From: Termitidicoccus mucosus | GTDB taxonomy: Bacteria; Verrucomicrobiota; Verrucomicrobiia; Opitutales; Opitutaceae | Length of the DNA stretch: 64,000 bases | Direction: 5' to 3' | NCBI RefSeq assembly: GCF_038725785.1 | Contig: NZ_CP109796.1 | Coordinates: 3,906,001 to 3,970,000, forward strand | Notes under the pieces: generated by a model | Told to the model about the DNA's origin: nothing | The model's input: only the letters and a program-made list of their open reading frames with translations | Databases searched by the model: none | Position numbers and translations under genes: made by a program | Shown here: positions 26,206 to 34,578 of the stretch, piece after piece | How the letters are laid out: every line of letters begins with the position of its first letter | Numbering within the stretch: position 1 is the first letter of the stretch

Positions 26206-27585
26206 TCATTTGAAGAACTCCTTCAGCGCCTCGCGCTCGGCCGGCGTCAGCCGGTCCACCCACACGGCCTCGCCGCCTTGCGCGGCGCCGGCCACGCCGC
26301 CGGCGTTCGTCAGGCCCTGCATCGCGGCCGGGTCGATTTCATGCTCGCCCTGTCGCGTGCCGATGCGGTCGCCCAGCGCGGCGCGCGAAAAATCGTCATT
26401 GCGCACCGTCTGCGCCCGGCCCGGGCCAACATCGCTTTTCCGGTCGGAAAACGTCAGCGGCGCGTCGCCGCGTCCGCGGGCCGGCGAGCCGCCGCCGGCC
26501 GCCGCCAGCGCGCCGTCACCGCCCTGCCCCGGCACGAGCAGCACCGCGTCCGGCTCTCCCTCGCCTTCGCCCGCCACCCACGCCTTTTCGCCGTTCCCGC
26601 CCGCCGCGCCTTTCACTCCGCGCACAACATGTCCGGCCTGCGCGAGCTTCCGCCCGAGCGCGGCGGCCTCCTCCGGGGAAAGCGTTTTCAGTTGAGACGG
26701 GTCGAGCCCCTCCAGCCCCCGCAATGCCTCCGCCAGCCCGCCGCCGGCCGTGAGTTCGCCGTCGCGCAATCCGTGCAACGCCGCGTCGAGCCGCGCATCC
26801 ATTTCCCGAAGCTGCCCGTCCGTGAGCGCGTCGCGCGCGGCCGTGTCGCCAAGCGCGCGCATCGTGCCGGCCACCGTGTCGAAATGCTTCGCCAGTCCGT
26901 CCATCGCGCCCTCGGTTTGCCGCCGGAGCGCGTCCGCCGCCTCCAGCGCCGAGTGGGAGTATTGCTCGTCGAGCGGGCGCCCCGCGAGTTCCCGCGCGCG
27001 CTGCTCCAGCGACTCCACCGACGAGCGGTCGATCATTTCCATCTTCGCCAGCTCCTCCAGCCAGGCCTCGGTTTGCGCGAGCGCGGGCGGTTTCTCCCAA
27101 AAACGCACCGGACCCGCCGCCGATTCCGGCACCGGCAGCCACGCGCCCGCAAGCAGCAGCGCAGCAGCGCCGCCGGTCCAGCCCGCCAGCGCGCCGACGC
27201 GGTAACGCAAAATCCCGCCCGGCCCGTCCTCCCCGCGCCCTCCTGCCGCCGGCCAAGCCGACACCCCTGCTTCCGCCGCGCTCAGCCCCGCATCCAGCCC
27301 GAGCTGGTATTCGAGAAACACACGGGCGTCGGCGCGGGAAAAAAATCCCCGGCGCGCCCGCCGCCACGCGACAAACGCCGCCGCGGCCACGCCGGCCAGC
27401 AACACCCACCACCCCCAGGCCACCGGCCCGTGCAGCCTGCGCAAGGCGAACACCGCCACCGCGGCAGCCGCCCCGACGCCAAACAATAACGGCGCAAACT
27501 TTTCCGCCCACAGGATGCTGTTGACGCGCCGCGCCACCGCCGCCACGGCCCGGCCCCAAAATACCTGTGTGTTGCTGCCCTGCAT
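26206..27585 (-). CDS. Membrane protein with long helical domain, upstream of moxR
   Basis: Unrecognised protein of about 459 residues. The first part has two or three hydrophobic helices (FAPLLFGVGAAAAVAVFAL, WGWWVLLAGVAAAAFVAW, and WTGGAAALLLAGAWLPV near residue 140), then a long charged, probably helical region (WLEELAKMEMIDRSSVESLEQRARELAG onward) with periodic Leu and Ala, and a Gly-rich low-complexity tail before LTPAEREALKEFF. This layout of a membrane anchor plus coiled regions resembles proteins next to MoxR in Planctomycetes and Verrucomicrobia. ATG at 27585 is chosen; a GTG at 27618 would add 11 residues. It begins the 8-kb MoxR-ABC-DUF58 set on the same strand. Confidence 0.7.
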   Translation of the reverse strand: MQGSNTQVFWGRAVAAVARRVNSILWAEKFAPLLFGVGAAAAVAVFALRRLHGPVAWGWWVLLAGVAAAAFVAWRRARRGFFSRADARVFLEYQLGLDAGLSAAEAGVSAWPAAGGRGEDGPGGILRYRVGALAGWTGGAAALLLAGAWLPVPESAAGPVRFWEKPPALAQTEAWLEELAKMEMIDRSSVESLEQRARELAGRPLDEQYSHSALEAADALRRQTEGAMDGLAKHFDTVAGTMRALGDTAARDALTDGQLREMDARLDAALHGLRDGELTAGGGLAEALRGLEGLDPSQLKTLSPEEAAALGRKLAQAGHVVRGVKGAAGGNGEKAWVAGEGEGEPDAVLLVPGQGGDGALAAAGGGSPARGRGDAPLTFSDRKSDVGPGRAQTVRNDDFSRAALGDRIGTRQGEHEIDPAAMQGLTNAGGVAGAAQGGEAVWVDRLTPAEREALKEFFK

Positions 27586-27691
27586 GAACGGCAGCACACT
27601 GGCGCTGTTGCAGGTCACTTACAAGCCCCGCCGGACCGCCCGGCATAAAAAAATCCGCTCTGCCAAAAAGGCGGAGCCGAGACGGCGCTTG

Positions 27692-27784
27692 ATACCAATC
27701 AACCAAGGGTAATTGGGACGGGAACGGGACTTTCGGAGGGACGGCCTCCATTTGAAAAATCCAATTTCCTCGGGGAATCGGTAT
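27692..27784. repeat. Short element with ATACCA termini, copy 5
   Basis: ATACCAATCAACC and GGAATCGGTAT form imperfect inverted ends about 93 bases apart, with AATTGGGA/TCCAATT inside. It lies in the 27586-28085 gap, which has no gene and is otherwise repeats. Confidence 0.5.
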
Positions 27785-27906
27785 AATGTCAGGGTCTGCG
27801 GAATCGTGCCCGTGCTCTTCTCTCCTTTTCCGAAGGTCCCGAGAATGGGCAAGAGGTTTTAAAGCGTCTGACAAAATAACCAACGCAAAGACGCGAAGAG
27901 GTAAAC

Positions 27907-28041
27907 GAAATCAGTTTTAACACAGAGGTCACAGAGCGCGGCCCACAGAGGTCACAGAGGCCAAATCAGAAAAAAATATTCCCCCCTCTCTCTGTGTCCT
28001 CTGTGTCAGAGCTCTGTGTCCTCTGTGTTAAAACTGATTTC
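27907..28041. repeat. Nested CACAGAGG inverted repeat
   Basis: A 31-base left arm (GAAATCAGTTTTAACACAGA...) at 27907-27937 and its complement at 28011-28041 differ at about one position. Further CACAGAGGTCACAGAG and CTCTGTGTCCTCTGTG copies are nested inside. It follows the end of the thioredoxin-fold gene and may end or stabilise transcripts. Confidence 0.85.
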
Positions 28042-28085
28042 CTCAATTATTTTGATAGACACTCTCATAAACCACGCCCCGGCGC

Positions 28086-29192
28086 TCATCGCACGCGCCT
28101 GGCCACTTCGTTCTTCAACGACGCGCCCTTTATGTTGACCGGGCCGAGCTTGCCGTTGGCATCGAAGATGAACCCCGTCGGAAACGACTTCACGTTGAAT
28201 TTCTCGCAGAGTTCGCCGTCCTTGCCCTTGCCGTCGAAATATTGCGGCCACTTGATTTTGTTTTTCCTGATGAATTCAAGCGCCTCGGCGCGCTTCTCCT
28301 CGGGATCGCAGCACACGCCGATGACCTCGAATTTCCTCCGGCTGGTGTCGAAATACACGTCGAGAATCTTGTCGATGTCCGCGACCGCGCCTTTCGCGTC
28401 GGTGGTCCAGAAATAAAGATAAACGACCTTGCCCTGGAGTTTCTTGAAATCGATTTCCTTGCCTTTGCCCTTTGCATCGAGCTCGGTGAACTTCAGGTCG
28501 AACGGCTCCTTGCGGATGGCGAACCAGACGCTCTCGGTCTTCGCCCAGTTGGCGGTCGCCCTGTCCTTGCTGTTGACGAGATGGTTCAACTGCGCCTCGG
28601 TCGTGGCGGGGCTCACCAGGCTGACAAAATCATAAAAGCCTTCCTCGCGGTCCTTGAGATAACGGAGGCCGGAGCCGCCGGGCATTTCGGTGAGCGCGTC
28701 GATTTTTCCACGCCACGAGGCGAGCATGTTCTGGATGTCCCGGGAGCTTCGGCCGAGCCCGCCGCTCTGCTGGAGCTGGATGATGCGCTCGCGCGTCTCG
28801 CCCTGGACCATCGCCACGTCGAGCGCGCTGAGCGCGGCCTTGGTGTCGTTGCTGACCTGCTGGCCGGAGTGGAGTTTGCTGACCACGTCAAATTGCACCA
28901 TGGAAAACCACGAAAGCCGGCGCGGTCCGTCATTTTTTCCGGACATGAATCCCGCGACGTCGATCATGTTTTTGATGACGGTGTTGGCGCGGCCCGATTT
29001 TGGAAAATCGGCGAGGAAATTCACTCCGGCCGAACGCAGGCTCACGAGCGTAGCGTCTTCCGGTTTTGTCTTGGCCTGGTTGAAGAGGGCGGTGAACGCA
29101 GCGAGGGCTCCCTTTTCATCCTGTTGAGCCTGCGAGAACAGCGGGCAGAAAAAAGCGGCCGTCAAAATGAATGCGAGGAATCGTCGTGTCAT
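28086..29192 (-). CDS. Thioredoxin-fold protein of TlpA/AhpC type lacking the CXXC motif
   Basis: Predicted periplasmic protein, 368 residues. A signal peptide (FLAFILTAAFFCPLFSQAQ) leads a helical N-terminal domain of about 220 residues with no recognised motif. The C-terminal 140 residues are thioredoxin-like: GKVVYLYFWTTDAKGAVAD, VIGVCCDPEEKR and the cis-Pro loop VKSFPTGFIFDANGKLG. Where TlpA-like enzymes have WCxxC this protein has WTTDAKG, so the active-site cysteines are absent and disulfide exchange by the usual mechanism is unlikely. A binding or chaperone role is possible. The mRNA leader contains a hairpin that covers the start codon. Confidence 0.75.
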   Translation of the reverse strand: MTRRFLAFILTAAFFCPLFSQAQQDEKGALAAFTALFNQAKTKPEDATLVSLRSAGVNFLADFPKSGRANTVIKNMIDVAGFMSGKNDGPRRLSWFSMVQFDVVSKLHSGQQVSNDTKAALSALDVAMVQGETRERIIQLQQSGGLGRSSRDIQNMLASWRGKIDALTEMPGGSGLRYLKDREEGFYDFVSLVSPATTEAQLNHLVNSKDRATANWAKTESVWFAIRKEPFDLKFTELDAKGKGKEIDFKKLQGKVVYLYFWTTDAKGAVADIDKILDVYFDTSRRKFEVIGVCCDPEEKRAEALEFIRKNKIKWPQYFDGKGKDGELCEKFNVKSFPTGFIFDANGKLGPVNIKGASLKNEVARRVR

Positions 29193-29254
29193 GGTTTTTC
29201 AAGGGTCGAGGGTTAACGTTTGGGGAGGGAGGAGGTTTACCTTTGAAAAACCAT
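29190..29254 (-). promoter_or_regulatory. Hairpin masking the start codon of the thioredoxin-fold gene
   Basis: On the minus strand ATGGTTTTTCAAAGG (5' arm) can pair with CCCTTGAAAAACCAT (3' arm), whose final AT belongs to the start codon. Twelve consecutive pairs and about a 34-base loop. Occlusion of ribosome binding is inferred, not shown. Confidence 0.5.
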
Positions 29255-29327
29255 CGTGCCATTTGCAAGGGTTGATTCCCCTCGCCGGGCATTTTTTTCG
29301 CGAGCTAATCGCCGGTGTTGCCCCCGC

Positions 29328-29867
29328 TTATCCACCGGAAAGGAGGGCTTCGACCGCCGCGACCGCGCGCGTCTCGCGGGCGTGCCAATCGCCGCCGATC
29401 TCGATCCGCGGCAACCCGCGCGACACCAGGGCCTCGCGCCAGAGCCGCATGCACATCTGCCGGCCCGCTTCGTCGGCGAAATAGCGCTGCGGGTCGGGAG
29501 CAAACGCGATGTCGGTCTTGCACAACAAATAAAGCGCGTAGTTCCGCGCCCGCGCCCCGGCCTGCTCGCGCACCCACGCCGGGCATTTTCCGGGAAACAG
29601 CAAATCCGCCCACAACACGTTCGTGAGCAGCTCCGTGTCGCAGAAAACCACGCGGCGCGCGCGCGCGGCGGCGTCCTCCTCCGCGGCGATTTGCCCGCGG
29701 GCGATGGCGTCGAGGTCCTCCGCCGTCACGCGCCCGTCGTGCTCGTCCCAGAAACGCCGCACATACTCCGGCGCCCACGGCTCGCCGAAATGCGCCGCGA
29801 GCTTTTCCGCCAGCGAGGTCTTCCCGGTCGATTCCGGCCCGAACACCGCCACGCGCAGCACGCTCAT
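29328..29867 (-). CDS. NadR-like ribosylnicotinamide kinase domain protein
   Basis: P-loop ATPase of the AAA_28/NadR C-terminal type, 179 residues, expected to phosphorylate nicotinamide riboside to NMN. It starts LRVAVFGPESTGKTSLAEKL (Walker A GPESTGKT), followed by VPEYVRRF-like APEYVRRFWDEHDG, the VVFCDTELLTN strand, and YLLCKTDIAFAPDPQRYF. The regulator and adenylyltransferase domains of full NadR are missing. Its ATG overlaps the pnuC stop by 4 bases, and this coupling with a nicotinamide-riboside or NMN transporter supports the role. Confidence 0.87.
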   Translation of the reverse strand: MSVLRVAVFGPESTGKTSLAEKLAAHFGEPWAPEYVRRFWDEHDGRVTAEDLDAIARGQIAAEEDAAARARRVVFCDTELLTNVLWADLLFPGKCPAWVREQAGARARNYALYLLCKTDIAFAPDPQRYFADEAGRQMCMRLWREALVSRGLPRIEIGGDWHARETRAVAAVEALLSGG

Positions 29868-30499
29868 GCGGCCTCCTCCCGCCTCTCTTGCGCCGCGCCC
29901 TGCGCGCGCATCGTTCGCGCCCACGCCACCCATCCGAGCAGGCCGAGCGCCAGATAAACCAGATAGAGAAACGCCGTGAACGCCATCGCCGCGCTCCAAT
30001 ACGACACGATCGCGGTGAGATTCACCGCCACCCACAGCGCCCAGTTCTCGACGTTCTTGCGCGCCTGCAGCACCTGCGCCGCCACGCTGAACGACGCGAT
30101 GAACGCATCGCGAAACGGCATCGGCGCGTCCGTCCACTGCCGCGACGCCAGCCCCCACGCGACCGTCGCCGCGCCCGCCGCGCCGAGCACCGCCGCGCGC
30201 CCGGGCCACGACAGCCGCGCGACCGGCAGCTCCGGCGCGTCGCCCCGGTCGCGCACCCAGTGCCGCCAGCCCCAGGCGAGCGTGACGAAAAAGAAAACCT
30301 GCAACAGCGCGTCGGCATAAAACTTCGTCCTGAAAAACAGAATCCCCTGCACGCTCACCGCCAGCAGCCCGACCGGAAACGCCGCCAGCTTCCGCCGCGT
30401 CATGAGCCACACGCCGAGCACGCCCAATAACAAGTTCGACAAATCCAGCCCCGACGCCGACGCGAACCCGTCCGCGATGTTTTTTATGATTTCGCTCAT
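29864..30499 (-). CDS. pnuC: PnuC-type nicotinamide riboside/mononucleotide transporter
   Basis: Inner-membrane facilitator for NAD precursors, 211 residues with about seven hydrophobic segments. Typical PnuC traits are the first segments (DLSNLLLGVLGVWLMTRRK), FPVGLLAVSVQGILFFRTKFYADALLQVFFFVTLAWGWRHW with its Gln and Trp pattern, the conserved AQVLQARKNVENWALWVAVN and the last helix SAAMAFTAFLYLVYLALGLLGW. The kinase that traps the substrate as NMN is encoded next and overlaps by 4 bases. The leader of about 100 bases shows no riboswitch that I can recognise. Confidence 0.92.
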   Translation of the reverse strand: MSEIIKNIADGFASASGLDLSNLLLGVLGVWLMTRRKLAAFPVGLLAVSVQGILFFRTKFYADALLQVFFFVTLAWGWRHWVRDRGDAPELPVARLSWPGRAAVLGAAGAATVAWGLASRQWTDAPMPFRDAFIASFSVAAQVLQARKNVENWALWVAVNLTAIVSYWSAAMAFTAFLYLVYLALGLLGWVAWARTMRAQGAAQERREEAA

Positions 30500-30525
30500 T
30501 TGATAATAAAAACCGCGGGATGATT

Positions 30526-30645
30526 AAACCGCGAAATGGCGCATGGCGCATAAATGACTCTTCAGGTCTGCTGCGTCCTCTCGCGCCGCTGCCGGCGTCT
30601 CATTTCCCGCCTTCGCGTTCTTCGCGCCCTTCGCGGTTGCCATCA
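30526..30645. repeat. CGCGAAGGGCGCGAAG repeat overlapping the Hsp33 gene end
   Basis: AACCGCGAAATGGCG and CTTCGCGTTCTTCGCGCCCTTCGCGGTT form a loose inverted repeat related to 14946-15060. The right part (30608-30640) lies inside the Hsp33 reading frame and encodes its NREGREEREG tail. Confidence 0.55.
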
Positions 30646-31460
30646 TTCTTTTTGTCCGTGTTTATTTCCGCGACAAACGCCTCCATCGCCTCGCGCGTGA
30701 TGACGTGCCTCGCGCCGCAGCGCGGGCAGCGGATTTCGATTTTCACCTCGCCGCCAAACAAACCCTCCGGGTCCTCGCGCATCGTCGGTGCGAGCACCTC
30801 CATCATGCGCGGCTGGTTGCAGCCGCAGTGCCAGCGGTAAATCCGCCGCTCCATGAGCGCGAGCGTCTCCGTCCGGTCGAGCGCGCGCACCGCGTCCACG
30901 GTCAGCGCGTCGAACCACGCCGCGTCGCAATCGGGGTGCGAGCTCACCATGACAAACTCCTCCTCCGCGATCTGGAAAAACCGCACCGGGCGCTGCTCGC
31001 TTTGCCGGTAAAACGCCTCCACCGCCGCGAGGGGATCGCCGCCGGCAAACCCGGTCGTGCTGCGCCGCTTCGGCTGCCGCGGCCGCACCACGTCGGCATA
31101 AAACAGGTTCGACTCCATCTCGCGCACGCCCTCGGCAAACACGCGCCCCGTCACCGCCCCGGTCTCGTTGTCCCCGGTGAGGAAGATGTTGAGCAGCGGT
31201 TCCTGGAAGTGAAGGGTCCAGGCCGTCATCTCGTTCCACGGACGCGACGCGCAATGCAGCACGAATCCCGCCAGCGCGCGCTTGAACAGCTCCGCATGCG
31301 CCTCCGCCACGTCGATGCGCTGCTCCCCGTTATGGAGGAAATAATCGACAAACAGCTCGCCGAACGCCGCGCGCGCGACGAGCGCGTTGCGTCCGCGCAC
31401 GAAATACGTGCGCACCTCGTGGCCCGCGTCGGCCTGGTTGACGGGAGAGTTCTCAGCCAT
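30600..31460 (-). CDS. Hsp33 family redox-regulated chaperone
   Basis: Cytosolic holdase chaperone activated by oxidation of a zinc-binding cysteine centre. The N-terminal domain has YFVRGRNALVARAAFGELFVDY; WNEMTAWTLHFQEPLLNIFLTG sits mid-domain. The C-terminal cysteine motif is present as HCGCNQP (CxC) and RCPRCGA (CxxC) near residues 211 and 244, matching the redox switch of Hsp33. At 286 residues the length is usual. The last dozen residues (NREGREEREGGK) are encoded by a dispersed repeat, so the tail appears to be a later addition. HslO is the E. coli name of the family. Confidence 0.88.
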   Translation of the reverse strand: MAENSPVNQADAGHEVRTYFVRGRNALVARAAFGELFVDYFLHNGEQRIDVAEAHAELFKRALAGFVLHCASRPWNEMTAWTLHFQEPLLNIFLTGDNETGAVTGRVFAEGVREMESNLFYADVVRPRQPKRRSTTGFAGGDPLAAVEAFYRQSEQRPVRFFQIAEEEFVMVSSHPDCDAAWFDALTVDAVRALDRTETLALMERRIYRWHCGCNQPRMMEVLAPTMREDPEGLFGGEVKIEIRCPRCGARHVITREAMEAFVAEINTDKKNDGNREGREEREGGK

Positions 31461-31643
31461 CCGGTCAACTCAACGCACAATCCCGGCGATGGAAAGCCGG
31501 AAGAACGCCCCTACCCGACGCCTTCCAGCAAAAGCGTCCGGCCGCGCCGCGGCACTGACCCCTTGCGCCCCCTTTTCATGGGCAGAAAAGTGACAAAAAT
31601 CAACCTACCCCCTTTGGCTCCTTCTCAGTGATCGCCGGGGCTG

Positions 31644-34052
31644 CTACGGCGCGTTGTCAAAGATGATGTCATCCTTTTGGCGCTTCGAAGCGCCGCCGAA
31701 ATTATAGACGAGACCAACGTAGAATATGCGCGAACTTCGCCGACGGGTGATTTCGTCACGGAGGCTCGGGGTATCGATGAGAGTCCGCTCCTTGAGCGAA
31801 TTGAACACATCCGAAACCGTCGCAATCACCGCGACTTTCTTGTTCGCGAACGTGTGCCGTAGGCCGATGTTGAGCACCGATGTCGGATAGCGATAGCCCT
31901 GCGGAGTCAAACGCTTGGCCGAATAGTTCGCGTTGAGCTGAACCAAGGTCGCGGGTGATACATCCCAGCCAAGATTGACCTTGGCATCCCAGGCAATGGC
32001 GCTGCGTGGCTCGGTGAAGCCAAGATTCCCAGCGTCGATTTCGCTGCGATAGACATTGCCGCTAAAATTCAGCCCCAGCCGATCCCAGAACCGGCGCGCG
32101 GCACCGAGTTCGAGACCACTCGCCCTACTGGTGGAAAGATTCTCCTTGGTGGTCAGCAGAGTGGTTGAATCCACAAAACGCGTTACCTCAGTGATACCAT
32201 TGTAGCGGTATCGATAATAGGCCGTCGCGAGATACGTGGTGTCGTTGTTCTTCATCTGCCATCCAGCCTCGATGGAATGAATCTGCTCCGGCTGAAGGTG
32301 CGGATTCCCCGCGCGCAGATTGAACGGATCCTGGTATTCCGGGAATGGATTCAAATCGTCACCCTCGGGACGGCGCACGCGGTGGCTGTAATTGAGCTGC
32401 AGCTGTTGCGCGGCCGGAAGATCGTATGTGAGATGCAAGGTCGGATATATGTTCCGGTAATTATCGCCACCGTCCTGACCAGTGGTGATCTGGTGAGTCT
32501 CGATCTTCACATCCTCGAACCGCAGGCCGCCCATCGCGCCGAAGCTCCCAAAATGACGTTCGACGGTGAGATACAAGGCGTGAATCCGGGAGTCGTATTT
32601 GAAGCGATTGGTCTTGGTCGTATCCGGGATGAAGAGCCCGCTGACCGGATCGAGATCGCTCACTCGGAAATCCGCATCGCTGCCCTCAAACAAGCCCGCG
32701 TAGCCTACTTCTAGTTTGGCATCCTTGCCAAGCGGGCTGGAATAGTCGGCCGTCGCTTCGGTCGAGTTCTCGATTACCTTGATGAGATTGTTGTTCGCAG
32801 AGGCAGGGGTTACCGGAAAGAGATAGGTGTTCTGGTAGTGATTGTCCTCCTGTTCAGTCGTCCGTCCGTGCTTGACCTCAACGCTCAATTCGCGGTCTTC
32901 GGCAAAGGAGTGGGCCAGTGTGCCACCGAATTCGATGTCTTTCTCATACTCTGGGTCATAGCGTGTCCGCTTGTAGTCACTCACGGAGGCACCACCGGCT
33001 GAGGTCGCATAATGCTGGTCGGCCCGCCGGAGAAAATCACGGTAGTTGTAGCTCACGTTCGCCCCCAGGGTTGTGCCCTTGCTCGGCACATACTCCACGC
33101 CCCCTTGGAAAATTCGTGAGCGGGGTCGACTGGTTTCCTGAGTCTGCTGCCGGGTAATGCTGGTAACACCGGTAAGCGGATCTGCAAAGATGCGTGTTTC
33201 GCTGCTCTCCCGGGGCCGATCATCCTGACGAATGGAGGCCGAGCCGTAGTAGTTGAACGCCCCCGCATGAACATTCCCGGACACGCTGAAGTTGTAGCGC
33301 TGGTTGTTACCGACGTTCATGCTCACGCTGCCGGCAGTGCCAGACTTTTGCTTGCTCTTCATCACGATGTTGATGACGCCAGCGGTGCCATCGGGCCGAT
33401 ACTTCGCGGACGGATTTGTGATGACTTCGATTCGCTCAATCGAGTCCGCCGGCATCTGCTCCAATGCGGCGGCACGGTTGCGCCCCATGAGCGTGGACGA
33501 TTTCCCGTTGATCAAGATAGTGACATCCGAGGAACCGCGGAGGCTTACGTTGCCTTCGATGTCCACCTGCACGGCGGGCACGTTTTGGAGCAGGTCGCTG
33601 GCAGAGCCAGCGGCGCTCTGCAAATCCTTCCCTACGTGGTAAACTTTGCGATCAATGGCATTGTCGAAAGATTCCTGCTTTCCCTGCACCTGAAACTTGT
33701 CGAGCTGAACCAAAGCCCCAGTGTCGGTTTGAAGCCGCCCCAAATCGTGCGCAGCCTCTTTTCCGTCCAGTTCGAATACACCGGTGATATTTGGGGATGT
33801 TCCAGCTTCACCATAAATCGCTTCGTATTGCCCCGCAGGAACGTCCGGGAGTGTGAACCGTCCAGTTGCATCGGTCGTGCCGGAGGCGGCAACTTCACCT
33901 GTGGCGACTTTTTTCAAGGTGACCGTGACGTGTTGGATAGGATGATCGCCGGCTGGATTCACAATCGTCCCGGATACCGCAGTTTGAGAACGAACAGTCA
34001 GCCCAAGGATGGCACAGGTGAGGATAAACGAGATCGCGTAGCGTTGTTTCAT
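31644..34052 (-). CDS. TonB-dependent-receptor-like outer-membrane protein
   Basis: Outer-membrane receptor, 802 residues. After the signal (ISFILTCAILGLTVRSQ) comes a carboxypeptidase-regulatory-like beta domain (SGTIVNPAGDHPIQHVTVTL, FTLPDVPAGQYEA), then a plug domain (DLLQNVPAVQVDIEGNVSLR, VTILINGKSS, MPADSIERIEVITNPSAKYR, GTAGVINIVMKSK) and a long barrel (OMP_b-brl_3 type) with many aromatic-edged strands. The ligand is unknown. Base composition is less GC-rich than flanking genes. It is the first gene of an AT-richer block that contains phosphatases and a two-component pair; it may take up a signal or metal complex. Confidence 0.88.
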   Translation of the reverse strand: MKQRYAISFILTCAILGLTVRSQTAVSGTIVNPAGDHPIQHVTVTLKKVATGEVAASGTTDATGRFTLPDVPAGQYEAIYGEAGTSPNITGVFELDGKEAAHDLGRLQTDTGALVQLDKFQVQGKQESFDNAIDRKVYHVGKDLQSAAGSASDLLQNVPAVQVDIEGNVSLRGSSDVTILINGKSSTLMGRNRAAALEQMPADSIERIEVITNPSAKYRPDGTAGVINIVMKSKQKSGTAGSVSMNVGNNQRYNFSVSGNVHAGAFNYYGSASIRQDDRPRESSETRIFADPLTGVTSITRQQTQETSRPRSRIFQGGVEYVPSKGTTLGANVSYNYRDFLRRADQHYATSAGGASVSDYKRTRYDPEYEKDIEFGGTLAHSFAEDRELSVEVKHGRTTEQEDNHYQNTYLFPVTPASANNNLIKVIENSTEATADYSSPLGKDAKLEVGYAGLFEGSDADFRVSDLDPVSGLFIPDTTKTNRFKYDSRIHALYLTVERHFGSFGAMGGLRFEDVKIETHQITTGQDGGDNYRNIYPTLHLTYDLPAAQQLQLNYSHRVRRPEGDDLNPFPEYQDPFNLRAGNPHLQPEQIHSIEAGWQMKNNDTTYLATAYYRYRYNGITEVTRFVDSTTLLTTKENLSTSRASGLELGAARRFWDRLGLNFSGNVYRSEIDAGNLGFTEPRSAIAWDAKVNLGWDVSPATLVQLNANYSAKRLTPQGYRYPTSVLNIGLRHTFANKKVAVIATVSDVFNSLKERTLIDTPSLRDEITRRRSSRIFYVGLVYNFGGASKRQKDDIIFDNAP

Positions 34053-34115
34053 TTAGTAATCGGCGGAGAGATTAGGCACCGTTTTAGAGACTTCATTGGC
34101 AAAGGAATTGGCCGG

Positions 34116-34547
34116 TTAGGCTTTCCCGTTGAACGAATCGATTGTCTTGAGGAGGTTCGCGACAGCCTGCGCGCAATCGGCGGTTTTCGGTTTATCGGCT
34201 CGCAGAGCGGCGAGGGCGCGATCAATCGCCTTGTCCACCATGTGCCAGTCAGAGGCCGCATGCGGCTTCAAACCGGCCTCGGCGGAATCCCACGTAACCT
34301 CCAAATCCTTGATGCGGGTCTTCGCTCCGGCCAGATCTCCCTTGGCAATGATTGTCGCCACATCAGCGGCTATCGCTCGGAAAACGGACAAATCACCCAG
34401 CTTTGAAGGAGTTCCAGTCACTTGGATGCTGGATCTCTGGGGACTCGGCCTGTCCGCCGCAGAAGTATTGCCCGCGCTGAACACAGCCAATGCAACCAGT
34501 GCAGAGGCGACGATAACAGGTTGAATGCCACGATGGGTCGGTTTCAT
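34116..34547 (-). CDS. Small secreted protein of the island
   Basis: 143-residue protein that I do not recognise by name. A signal peptide is clear ([20 protein letters not shown]). The mature part is predicted to be helical: [43 protein letters not shown], then [40 protein letters not shown]. This reads as a small periplasmic helical bundle, with one Trp and His ([10 protein letters not shown]) that could bind a ligand. ATG at 34547 is chosen, since it begins the signal peptide. It lies 31 bases after the COG4705 gene on the same strand. Confidence 0.68.
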   Translation of the reverse strand: MKPTHRGIQPVIVASALVALAVFSAGNTSAADRPSPQRSSIQVTGTPSKLGDLSVFRAIAADVATIIAKGDLAGAKTRIKDLEVTWDSAEAGLKPHAASDWHMVDKAIDRALAALRADKPKTADCAQAVANLLKTIDSFNGKA

Positions 34548-34578
34548 ATTGATTGTGGGTTGATGTGATACAGAAAAG

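Noticed and set aside
27861-28060. Possible CRISPR array from repeated CACAGAGG and CTCTGTG units
   Set aside because: The units are inverted and adjacent, without regular spacers or cas genes.
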